From NCBI GenBank assembly GCA_022570795.1, contig JAKUDP010000007.1:186001-250000 (forward strand): 64,000 nt of DNA. Reading direction: 5' to 3'. The DNA comes from Sphaerulina vaccinii. Taxonomy: Eukaryota; Ascomycota; Dothideomycetes; Mycosphaerellales; Mycosphaerellaceae. Numbering within the stretch: position 1 is the first letter of the stretch; each line of letters opens with the position of its first letter. Below the pieces are notes generated by a model. That model did not search any database. It was not told where the DNA came from and saw only the letters and a program-made list of their open reading frames with translations. Both the position numbers and the translations under genes were made by a program. Positions 46,210 to 55,802 of this stretch are shown here, in pieces.

Positions 46210-46812
46210 TTAGTAGGCACCGCGCTGTTCGATGACCCTGAGCACATTTTTGAGGCTGTCGATGAATGCTTGAATGCAGGCGACCATCATGTCGTTAAGA
46301 TCTTTGCCATCCGCACGTGCCAATAGCACTTCGCAGTTCGCCGTGAGCCGCGGGTCTCCAAGTCTGCTCGTTGTTACGTCGGTTTCTGCCGAAAGGCAAC
46401 GAATAATCGGATTGTCTTCTTTCGTGGGTCTGAGCGGAGGAATGTTGATGTTTCCCAGACGGAAGCCGCGGACAAGGTCTGCGAAATATCGATATCCTTT
46501 GCGATAGGTGGCCAAAAGTGGAAAACCGATCATGTCTGTAATCGGAAGCGACTCCCAGGGAAGATCGATACCAGGCAGTGGAGTGTTTATCGATTGGAAG
46601 AAACATGGATCGGTTCGCCCTACAGCTCTCTGAAAATTGGAAGGGTCAGCAAAGGTATCTGTGTTGAAGCTCAGCGCCTCAGCGGGCGCGAGTTTGGTGA
46701 GAATCGGAGAGATGCTTACCGCCAGACCAGTGTCAAAGTGGTAAATCAAGCCTCTTGTGCCGTCCGGAGGATTGCGGCGCACGGGTATGATACTGCTATT
46801 GTGACCGTCCAT
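46210..46812 (-). CDS. Hypothetical protein, 200 residues
   Basis: An uninterrupted frame from MDGHNSSIIPV to IEQRGAY. No signal peptide or clear membrane span. The sequence is moderately Leu/Pro/Arg-rich, with a helical C-terminal end (NDMMVACIQAFIDSLKNVLRVI). I do not recognise a family. It follows the HET gene on the same strand with about 110 bp between, and its stop codon lies inside the start of a partial minisatellite copy. The 3' end may therefore have been reshaped by the repeat. Confidence 0.55.
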   Translation of the reverse strand: MDGHNSSIIPVRRNPPDGTRGLIYHFDTGLAVSISPILTKLAPAEALSFNTDTFADPSNFQRAVGRTDPCFFQSINTPLPGIDLPWESLPITDMIGFPLLATYRKGYRYFADLVRGFRLGNINIPPLRPTKEDNPIIRCLSAETDVTTSRLGDPRLTANCEVLLARADGKDLNDMMVACIQAFIDSLKNVLRVIEQRGAY

Positions 46813-46924
46813 TGCTGATATGCTTGCTGCCTGTAATAATCGTATGTGTATGCAAGAGTTGAGGTTTGGTCGCGTATCATGCCAGTAAGTACTGAATGCA
46901 GTAGGAACAAGTCGAGCTTTCCCT

Positions 46925-48673
46925 TCATCTTGCCACAGGTTTCCTTGCGCGTCTAAGCAGGGACATTGGGCGTATCCTGTAATCCGTAGCTACCTCGTGC
47001 ACATCTGCAACAATCTCGTTGATGACTTCGTGCACAAGCTCTTGTGGATTTGTAGACATGGGGCGATATTCCAACGCATAATTGTGCTGCAGCTTGCCGT
47101 CTATGGTGATATCGAACACATACAGCTTTCTCGGTGTATCGATCTGGATATTGAGGTCAACTTGGACTTTGTGAGAGCCTGCCTCCATCAGCATTCCGGG
47201 TGGCTGCAGTCGCATAGTCCTCTCCAGATCAGTGATGTTCATGTTGACCTCATCTATGGCTGCAACGCCAAACCCAACATGCATATCGCCAATGCTTCCG
47301 AGGAGGATAGCCAATTGTGCTTGATCTGACGTTCGCCGAAAGAACATGACAGCAGACAGTCTGCCGGCTCGCTTGATGATCTGGAACGCACTAGCATGAG
47401 CTGCTGCGAACCACGGCTGGAGAGTGGGACGAGGTGCGAACTGCAGGTCAGCCTGCGCGAGTGGATAGTGGTGCACCATCAGTAGTTCATAGCCATCTGC
47501 GGCAAACCGTAGATCTCGAGGCTGAAAGAAGTGCCATGGCATGACCGCGTCCTTCTCTTGCGCCAAGACTTTCTGTCTCACATATACTGTGCTCGGCGTG
47601 CCTGACCTAATCTCCAGACCAAAGATCTGGTTGCATTGTACGCGTGCGTACTGGTTCACGCCAGAATTCAGCTTCTCGAGCTTAATGCACGTGAAGCCAT
47701 GGTAGCCTCTTTCCGGCGAGGGAATAGGGCAATTCAACGCGGCATAGAATGCGCCATCTCCAGAAGGTGTAAGATGCAAGTTGATCCTGAGTCCACGATT
47801 GCTGGGCTGAAAAGGCGCTTCATCTTCCCAATCTGCGTAGCCGACAATGTTGAACCTGTCCGCGAATGCGTCTGGACTATCAGCAAGTAGCCCGTGCCGC
47901 CCAGGTACCTTGGCACTGCTCGAAGTCCAGGCGAAGATACTGTGATCATTGCTGTCTTTCATGATCTGCTCCTGCAATCGATGAAATGCGTTCTTGGCAC
48001 CTTCGCCGTACAGCATCGGCATATTGACTGAGAAGATACCCATGAGACAGTATGCCTTATCTTCTGGACGCGTAGTGTTGCGATTTGCCGCCCAGGACAT
48101 GCGCTGTGCAATCGATACGGACTGCAGATTCCCTGGAGAAGCGAGCATTTCCGCTGATATTCCGGTCTGCTCGACGACCATGTCTCGAATTGCAGGAAAT
48201 ATTTTGCTACCCACGCGTTTCCAGTTCTTGTCGTAGAAGATGAGCTCAGGAGGCGCAATCAGCTCTTGCAAAGTCCACCCACGCGTGAACCATTTGCTAT
48301 CTTTCAACTGTGCTGGTGAATCGAAGGCTTGGTCTTCAATATAAGCGAAGCATACCTCCGACTCCGCGTACCATGTGTACATGGAGTTGATAGCCTCTGA
48401 CAGCTCTGCAGAGCTTTCCTTGTTGATGCAGCACGTATCGCACCAAATCCAGTCGTAAGCGCTGCCTTTCCACTCCCTGGCCCTTTCCATGGCAGAAGAG
48501 AGCTTTGCATAACCTTTCTTCGTGGTAGCTGTCCCATTGTGGACATCTGCGTATAGCACTTCATCATCGGCGTTGTCGCTCCAGCAATGGCTCAAGATGG
48601 CATATGGTGGCGTATCTCCATCTGCGTTCGGAAAGCTCCTCAGCTCCAGCTTATGTGTATTCAGCAAACGCAT
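46925..48673 (-). CDS. HET domain protein (heterokaryon-incompatibility type)
   Basis: A single exon of 582 residues. The HET domain fills about residues 22-170, with AILSHCWSD, WIWCDTCCINK (an invariant HET block), the SEAINSMYTWY block and FTRGWTLQELIAP. The following region contains RPEDKAYCLMGIF and YGEGAKNAFHRLQ, the standard continuation in HET-E/HET-D-type and orphan HET proteins. No NACHT or WD repeats follow; the C-terminal ~300 residues are unlike known sensors. HET proteins trigger cell death on nonself recognition in fungi. Whether this one takes part in vegetative incompatibility is unknown. Confidence 0.93.
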   Translation of the reverse strand: MRLLNTHKLELRSFPNADGDTPPYAILSHCWSDNADDEVLYADVHNGTATTKKGYAKLSSAMERAREWKGSAYDWIWCDTCCINKESSAELSEAINSMYTWYAESEVCFAYIEDQAFDSPAQLKDSKWFTRGWTLQELIAPPELIFYDKNWKRVGSKIFPAIRDMVVEQTGISAEMLASPGNLQSVSIAQRMSWAANRNTTRPEDKAYCLMGIFSVNMPMLYGEGAKNAFHRLQEQIMKDSNDHSIFAWTSSSAKVPGRHGLLADSPDAFADRFNIVGYADWEDEAPFQPSNRGLRINLHLTPSGDGAFYAALNCPIPSPERGYHGFTCIKLEKLNSGVNQYARVQCNQIFGLEIRSGTPSTVYVRQKVLAQEKDAVMPWHFFQPRDLRFAADGYELLMVHHYPLAQADLQFAPRPTLQPWFAAAHASAFQIIKRAGRLSAVMFFRRTSDQAQLAILLGSIGDMHVGFGVAAIDEVNMNITDLERTMRLQPPGMLMEAGSHKVQVDLNIQIDTPRKLYVFDITIDGKLQHNYALEYRPMSTNPQELVHEVINEIVADVHEVATDYRIRPMSLLRRARKPVAR

Positions 48674-49503
48674 ATCGATGCCTCAGTGGCGGACACTGCG
48701 ACCGAATTGGAGGCTGTGAGGAGGATCCCGTGTCCGCGCCGGGCTCGTTCGAGCTCAAGTCTGAGGCCTGTTGGCATTGGGTCAGGCAGTGTGCACAATT
48801 TAGTCCGTCTTCAAGATCAATATCGTACGACTCTGAACTGGAGACATCCTGCAGAGGCGAGACGTCTTCGTTTCTCTTCTCCTAGAGGTAGTTGAGGTCG
48901 GTACACACATGTTAGCTCGTGTTGGCGAGGTGCGGCTGAAGACAGAAGTGTAACACGCCCGCATTTCGCTTGCTGCATACCAACCAATAGTTCAAGCACC
49001 CCAAGCGACGCCTCGGAGCATTTCGAAGGATTGTGTCTAATTCGAGCGAAATGATGTTGATCGGGTCAGCCGCAGCCAGGGTTTTACCAACCATCGCCAC
49101 AACCATCTACATCGCTTCGACGAGCGTCTCAGTCCAAGCCTTTGCAGCATTGTCCAAGCATGATCTCAGCCACCTCTGTGCACATCTTGTCTAGTCCTGG
49201 GTCTTAGCAGCCTTTTGCACTCCAGCAGGATCCACGAAGGATTCCTTCATGCGGGCGATCATTGCGGCGCAGACTGCGCAGTAGTGTCAAAGAACATCCA
49301 ACCAGTGTATGTATAGAAGCAAGGGCGGTTTCGATCGCGTCTTCTTCCACGTTTCTTTCCACTCTAGACCGCGACTGCCAGAAGTGAGCCAGACACGACA
49401 AGGGCAGATTGACAGTAAACACTTCAGCATCTTCCACGCTTCATACGGTCGACATTGCAACTATCTACTAGCTCGTCCAAAGAAGCTCACTCAATTCGAC
49501 ACA
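48674..49503. other. Divergent intergenic region, 0.8 kb
   Basis: Upstream regions of the HET gene (minus) and the LITAF-like gene (plus). Frames here are short and motif-free. An in-frame ATG at 49309 could extend the next gene, but MANVSNEKY is the more likely start. Confidence 0.5.
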
Positions 49504-50226
49504 ATGGCCAACGTTTCGAACGAAAAGTACAGCTCGCCTGCTCCACCGTATGAGTCCCAGCAGCAATTTCAATCTCCTCAATCTCCTCAATCTACTGGCC
49601 CACAACCTATCGAGACTATCAACAGAGGCAGTGTGGCATCACCAGGACCTCAGATGGTGATGGTCCCCAATGTTGCACCCCCTCAACAGGTAAGATCTCC
49701 AACGCGAAATAGGTAATGCGTTTGCTAAGACTCCGGATGACAGCCCTCGACTACTCAATTGAACTTATTGCGAGAACAACCTGAGCACATTTACTGTCCA
49801 ACAGCCGGTAAAGTCTGCTTGACAAAAGCAGACAGCAAAGACTCTGACAAGACGTGGTTCGCTGTTATTGGTAAGTCAAAGTCTAAACAAAACAACATAA
49901 CAGAGCTTCAGCTAACAACCTCATTGGAATCTGCTTGATCTGTCCTTGTGCAGCCTGCTTCCCACTTAAGGGCTGTTGTGGTGATGGAATGCTACAAGGT
50001 GAGACATGACCCATCAAATGTGCTTCTTGGACCACATTCACTGATAAATGACATAGACTGGGATCACTACTGCACAGGCTGTGGCAAGCAGGTTACACAC
50101 CGACCATACAACAAGGAAGCCCAGATTATGGCTCCCGACCATGCTGCGGCGAATCCAGGAAGCGCGCCTCAGATGCAATACCAATCACCAGCGAATCAGC
50201 AGCCACAGTACGCGCAGCAGCACTAG
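49504..50226 (+). CDS. LITAF-like zinc-ribbon membrane-associated protein
   Basis: Exons 49504-49689, 49744-49870, 49912-49998 and 50057-50226 give 189 residues. A Pro/Gln/Ser-rich N-terminus with QSP repeats and PPY (possible WW-binding) leads to a LITAF-like fold: a first Cys in EHIYCPTAG, then the hydrophobic Cys-rich segment NLIGICLICPCAACFPLKGCCG, and the closing knuckle HYCTGCGKQVTHRPY. LITAF-type proteins sit on endosomal or plasma membranes through the hydrophobic insert and help sort cargo. The tail is Gln-rich. The first pair of metal ligands is weak (one clear Cys), so the zinc site may be atypical. Confidence 0.82.
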
Positions 50227-50493
50227 GAGCAGCCAATGCGGTGCCATTGTAAGCATGAGCCGAATGTTGTGTGCAAGGCGTTCTGAGTGCAAAATCTGGA
50301 GTACGGAGTCGTGGGTGGCAACAAGTCGTGGCAGAGGAGCACAAATGCATTCTGATTCCCTGTGAAGTTGACGAGAGCGTAGCATCTACCGATCGAGTCC
50401 TGCAATTCGATATCATTTGATCAATTTTCTGTTCATGGCGCGCGCCAGAACGTCAAGATACTGTTATAACAAGAGTACAGCGACCTCATACGA

Positions 50494-52580
50494 ATGAGCA
50501 GATTCCATGCGGCATCCTCAGTCATCGTCTCGATGCCCGACGTAATTCCACGCGCGTCACCGCTCTCATACCACGATTTGAGCTACACATCGTTTCTTAT
50601 TCAGCATCCAGATGGAAGCAGACTCGACTGGCCACTATGCTTGGCCGCCTGGCCTATCACTCTACGCGAGAGCTACAAAGGCATACGGTCTCGATACGAC
50701 GGGGAAAGAAACCAATACCATGCAGCCGACGAAACGATGAGATTGCTTCATTCCTCACTCACGCTTGTTCCCTCAGCCATTACCTGTAAAGTCATCGCCA
50801 AAGATCCTTGGAGCAATCCCTTTCCTCTACCACCCTGCAATGGCGTCAACATCAAGGACATAACTGTGGCCGAACTGCAAGCAGTGAGTATCGAAGGCAT
50901 GATTCTTGCAGTGCACGAGTCACTAACGCTATGATCAGCATTTCAACGACGGGAATCTCACGGCCAGGCAATTGAGCCAATGCTACATCAGTCGAATCAC
51001 AAAGACCAATTCATTCCTCCACCATGTAATCGGGATCAAACCGGACTGGCAAGCTATAGCTCAAGACCTCGACATGAGCGTGGCTCTGGCACAGTCAGAA
51101 GTCTACTGCACGACATTCCTATCTTGGTCAACGACAACATAGCCACCGATGATAGGATGAACACCACAGACGGCAGCCTGGCTCTGCTCGGCAGCAAAGT
51201 CGCAGCTGATGCCTTTGTTGTCAAGAAGCTTCGCAGCAGGTGTCATCATTCTCGGCCACGCCAACGAAATCTGAAGACGCGGATCACAGGGCAGTCATCG
51301 ACTTCTCCGAAGGCTGGTCTGATCGTGGCGGACAGTGTCGCAATGTCTGGAACGGCACACAACAGACTGCCGGCAGCTCGACTGGATCGGCGCAAGCTGT
51401 AGCGGCTACAGCATCCTGATGAGTGTGGGCACTGAGACACATCGGTCTGTCTGTGTTAAATCCTGCTGGCCATGCTGGTGTTGTTGGGCTGAAGCCGACT
51501 GTTGGTTTGACGAGCAGAGATGGTGTCATATCCGGGTCACACAATCGCGACTCTGTAGGAGCCTTTGCAAATAATGTACATGAGGCGGCATTATTGCTTG
51601 ACGCAATGTATGGGGTCGATGAGAACGATCCCTGGTCGCTGTTGCAAGTTGGTAAGACGCCCAAGTCTGGATACGCGCAGTATGCTACGAACTCACCAGC
51701 ACTGAGAGGCGCTATCTTTGGCATACCATAATATATCTGGTGGTCTACAATCGCTAGAATCAGAGCGCCTGGCAACGAAGCAAAGTTACTGATTCGTCTC
51801 GAGCAGTTGAAGCAAGCTGGAGCCACGATCATCAGTATCACTGAACCTCTACCATACGCAGATGAGATACAAAACGCGTATGGATGGGGAGATGCTGTCA
51901 ACACTCCTTACTGGCTGCAGAGCGCTCGATATTTCAACGTCGACTTGTACAATGGATACACAGAATGGCTGCAAAAAATCTCCTGGCCTAATGGGCGACC
52001 AGATGGGCTGCCTCTGGACAACCTGGGCGATCTTGTAGTCTGAAACAATCAGAACAACGACACGACTGGTGCGCTAGGAGGCGCTTATCCTTGGAAGAGT
52101 GGACAGGACGCACTCATAGCTGCTGTCGCGACTTCTGGCATTCGTGATGATCGATACTGGACTGCACTGCACTGGCGACAAGCTCGATCACAGGCCTGCA
52201 TCAATGGTGCCTGCACCCATACATTCACCAATGGAACAACCATTACCCTTGACGCCGTTCTGATTCCTAATTTCGCTAGCGCGAGCTCATCGTCCGCCAT
52301 CGCGAGTGTCCCAGATGCAGCTCAGTATCCTGCAATCACAATACCCATTGATGTCGATGGCTTCAATGTACCCATGGGTCTCGGCATCTGGAGTACAGCT
52401 TACTCTGAAGATGAGCTCGTCAAGTGGGCATCTGCTATGAACAGTCTTTTCAAGTTCAACGAGGACTTCGAACCAGAATATGTCACTTATGATACGGAGA
52501 AGATTCCGTTCGATAAGAGATGGCCTGGATATAGTTGTTCCAAGGGCTCGATGGACCGTCTTGGTTGTGTGGAGGCATGA
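50494..52580 (+). pseudogene. Amidase-signature hydrolase pseudogene
   Basis: Homology to amidase-family enzymes runs from about 50860 to the stop near 52580 but switches frame repeatedly. Recognisable pieces: NLTARQLSQCYISRI after a still-good intron (50888-50939), GTVRSLLHDIPILV, then the Ser-rich motif TAGSSTGSAQAV, HAGVVGLKPTVGLTSRDGV and RWPGYSCSKG at the end. Disabling changes include frame breaks near 51075, 51240 and 51420, stops at about 51283 and 51412, a TAA near 51729 and a TGA near 52041 where Trp is likely. The 5' frame at 50494-50934 (MSRFHAAS) may be its degenerate upstream part. Amidases hydrolyse amide bonds; no active enzyme is expected. Confidence 0.88.
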
Positions 52581-52734
52581 TCTGCGACTATGTATACATG
52601 ATCTACACGAAGAATATGCGGCTTCGCTTGTCTCAGCGAAGTCACCTAGTGTCAGTCTCAAAAGTACACACCTTCAATATCATGTCTAGCCAGCCCTGGT
52701 AGAGCCATTCACACTGCCAACAGCAAGCACCATC

Positions 52735-53074
52735 ATGAACCCTCTATTGTTCATCGTGTTCTTCTCCTCGACCGCATTAGCATGGGTACGTCCCTGTTAT
52801 CCTGCTCACATGGTCGTACCAACGCTATCGCACAACACTGCGAAGCAGACGGTGGGCCAGGCAGTGGAAGCTGTGTCAAAAGTGAAGGAAACTCCTGGAA
52901 GTATCAGATCTGTACAGATGTATGTTGCCTAATTTATATGGTCGCAAACGCAGTCGAGCTGTAGCTAATCCGTTGCGAATATAGTCCAATCCTTGCAAGA
53001 TCAGTAGTAATGGTTGCATCACGAACACGCAGTGGTATGCTTCGGAAGGCAAATGGAGAGCGAATTGTAGTTGA
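52735..53074 (+). pseudogene. Small secreted cysteine-rich protein, apparently frameshifted
   Basis: A good signal peptide (MNPLLFIVFFSSTALA) starts at 52735, but the cysteine-rich mature part is in another frame: SCSHGRTNAIAQHC, GSGSCVKSEG and QICTD to 52919, then, after a clean intron (52920-52984), SNPCKISSNGC through RANCS to a stop at 53074. The spliced cysteine frame holds seven Cys. I find no intron of the right length to join signal to mature part, so a small indel near 52783 is likely. An ATG at 52782 opens the cysteine frame but lacks a signal peptide. Could be an effector relic or an assembly error. Confidence 0.55.
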
Positions 53075-53536
53075 GAAGGTGGCATGACCAGACACAGACA
53101 CACTGCCGGGAGATGATGGATGGACATTTGAGTATGTAGGTATATATTCGATCGCCGTTCAGCCATTCTCAACAGTCATTCGTGGTGTAGCGGTATCGCA
53201 GTAAGTCGTCAGCGTAGCTGATGCTTGACACTATGCGCAGAGAATTCTTAATACAACATTAGCTGTTTTGAAGTACTTCGCAAATGTTACGCTAAGCGTA
53301 GCCTAAGGGCGATTGTTTTGTCTTTTGTTTCGTCTTCGTCCCTCCGAATGAGGTACGCTGTTCAGGTCAAGGAGTCAATTCGCTATGGTGCGCGAGCTTT
53401 TTTGTCTTGTCTATCATCATGTCATCATAATCTAGTGAGCGTATCCTGTCAACCTTCACATCATCAACTCATCACAATCTATGCATTACAACCGTCCATG
53501 CGTCATTCCCCTCTGCTCTCCCGTGTCATTCTCAAT
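53075..53536. other. Intergenic region
   Basis: No gene seen. A tRNA-like A-box (TGGTGTAGCGG) occurs near 53181 without a matching B-box. Confidence 0.45.
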
Positions 53537-54099
53537 CTAGCTAACACAGTTGACGTTGATTCCATCATCTGCTTGAGTGCAAGTAATCTTTCCATCGTTC
53601 GTCGTGACAGTCTGGCCCCAAGGAGTGATATACCTCTGCTGAGCTCCAACTCCACCTCCATTAGGAAAGCCATTGGTACCATAGTCGAAAGTGATGCCGT
53701 TGCCGTTGTAGTAGATATATGGGTAGACTATACACATGTCAGGACATTCAAGGATCAGTTGTCTTCGCGGGCAACTTACCTCTATCAGGGTAGATTTGAT
53801 CGCAAGGGTAGAGGTATGGGCCCCAGTAGCAATAGTTGTTCTGCTGCACAGGGTAGTAACGACCTCCGCCGCAGTCGTATGGCACTCCTCGCCAAAGGCA
53901 GATTCCGTTGGCGCTGTTGGCTTCGAAAGCTTGGTTCGCTACGTTGGCTTGGTTCTCTTCGCGGGCCACGATCTAGACGAGGTCAGTATGAGAAGTAGAG
54001 AGGGATAGAGGGTGCTCGGGGATGTACCTCTGGAGCAGGAAGTGCGGCGACGCCTGATGCGATGGCTGCCAGTGTGGCGGCGAAGAATGTGGCCTTCAT
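53537..54099 (-). CDS. Small secreted Tyr/Gly-rich cysteine protein
   Basis: Exons 54099-54028, 53972-53780 and 53727-53537 give 151 residues. Signal peptide ATG-AALPAPE: cleavage is likely after residue 20 or so (ASGVAA). The mature protein has six cysteines (ICLW, DCGGG, NYCYW, YPCDQ, ITCTQ, NCVS) and is rich in Tyr, Gly and Asn (YPYIYYNGNG). Both introns are about 52-55 bp and keep frame. No named family recognised; size, secretion and cysteines make it an effector-type candidate. It faces the frameshifted cysteine-rich locus about 460 bp away, convergent with it. Confidence 0.82.
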
Positions 54100-55802
54100 C
54101 TTGACGGGATTTAAAAATTGTTTGCGGTGTTGGTCTGTTTGTATCTGACTGGAGTCGATGTTACTGGCTTGGTCTTGCTTGGGTAGTGAGCTTGTTGATG
54201 ATCTAGAGAAAGCAGCGAAGGACAGTATTACTTATACCATCGTGGTGGTCAGTCCTAGGTGCGGTTCAGCAGCCAGTTTAGCAGCGTCAACAGCACAGTT
54301 GCTGTACCATACGAATCCGATGCGACTGCTGCCGGGCTACTGTCATCCATCTATAGACATTTTGCAAGGACGAACCTGTCTCTGGGGACGTTCCAGCTAC
54401 TGTCATTGGTCGGACTATGTCAGACAGATCGTGTTCGAAAAGGAAGAATACGGATTCAGGTGAAGAACCATGAGCGTCCAGATTGCAGCGCCTTGTCGTT
54501 GCCAGGGCAGGCGCTTGTGGTTGCCATTAAGTTCATCTGCAGCAGGGAAGTTGTGAGCAGAAATAGCCTGCCATGCCTGTCAAAGCCAGCCCTATGCCCA
54601 CATTGCCCACAATACAAAGAGTTCCGGCTGGTCGGACGCAGGTATGCATGACTGTAGCCTTTGCCAGCCCATCGTATTCCGTGTGCGTTTCTCGGTTTTG
54701 GTAGGCTCCCATGATGGCGAAGTCGTCGATGACTAAGGCAACGCCCTCGTGGTACTTCTGAATAGGGCACAGGAGCCAGTGTGATGGTATACGATGCTTC
54801 CGAACTGTCCGGACGTCTAGTTCGTTCTTCTGTTCTTTCTTCCTTCGGTCTTACTCGCGATGAAGTCGCGTGAGCATGAACGCTTCGTATCACAAGAGGG
54901 AACATCCTGACTACGTGCCGTGAGAAGCCACCTTCCACGAGATCGTGATTGCGGACAAGAACTCCGACGACCTGAAGGGCGCTCTGAGCAAAGCATGACC
55001 AGACTGACAATTTCAAGGAACAGAGACCAACTGCGGCTTAGGTCAGCCTGTTGTTCAGCGTGCCCGTCGTGGTCAAAGTCGCCTAGACTTGACACAACTC
55101 GGTTGTATAACGACTCTGGGACGATAGACGATGGCGCTCGACTGGCTCGCAGTGGATGTTGGTCATGTTTGAAGAACACAAGATGGGTGATGGAAGGAAG
55201 AGGCAAAGGGCAAAGTGGATGCCAAGAAGGTGCGAGAGAGTGGCGAGGAAAATGGGTGGGACTCCAGTTGTCAAATCTGTAATCTTCTGAGGCCTTCGTC
55301 TTCCTTACCCGACCAACATCGATCTGCCACTACGTGCCATCAGCCTATCCATCGTCTCAGCATAACGACAGCAGCTCCTCAATCTGTGGTACCTTAGGCT
55401 ACAATCAGCCCACAATTAGCCTGGAGGTTATGCAGGATGTATATGCACATGCGAGAAGCTTTCTCAGCTCAGGCTCCAAGACCGAAGTTGACGAATCCAA
55501 TCGAGGGCGCCCTCAAATGCAAACCAGTCTGGACATGACAGATATGAGGGCGCATAAGCACTGCTGTAGCAGCCTGCAGAATTCGGAAGCAGCAGACGCT
55601 GAATGGTTCAGCCTATATTCTGACCGGTGTACAGCTGATAGCTGCCTCATGCCATGCATGATGCTGAAAGCTTGATCATTGGCTTCTCAGACTTGCAGTG
55701 AAGCTATATTACAGCTGAGAGTCCCAGCATGATCTCTTCACTTCAACGATCGCAGGTCTCGTTGACGTGGAGCTTGCACACCTGGTTGTTCAGTTCCTCA
55801 AC
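54100..55802. other. Intergenic region, 1.7 kb
   Basis: No supported gene. On the minus strand a frame ending near 54520 has a short hydrophobic segment (GTLCIVGNVGIGLALTGM) downstream of KYHEGVALVIDDFAIMG, perhaps the remains of a membrane protein, but upstream frames do not connect. The right part is the AAA ATPase upstream region. Confidence 0.4.

Noticed and set aside
53169..53250. tRNA-like A-box (TGGTGTAGCGG)
   Set aside because: No B-box (GGTTCGA-type) and no acceptor stem within the right distance; probably chance or a tRNA fragment.
54456..55016. 186-codon minus-strand frame
   Set aside because: Arg/Ser-rich composition without a domain, and overlapping frames in other phases are similarly long; looks like a shadow frame.
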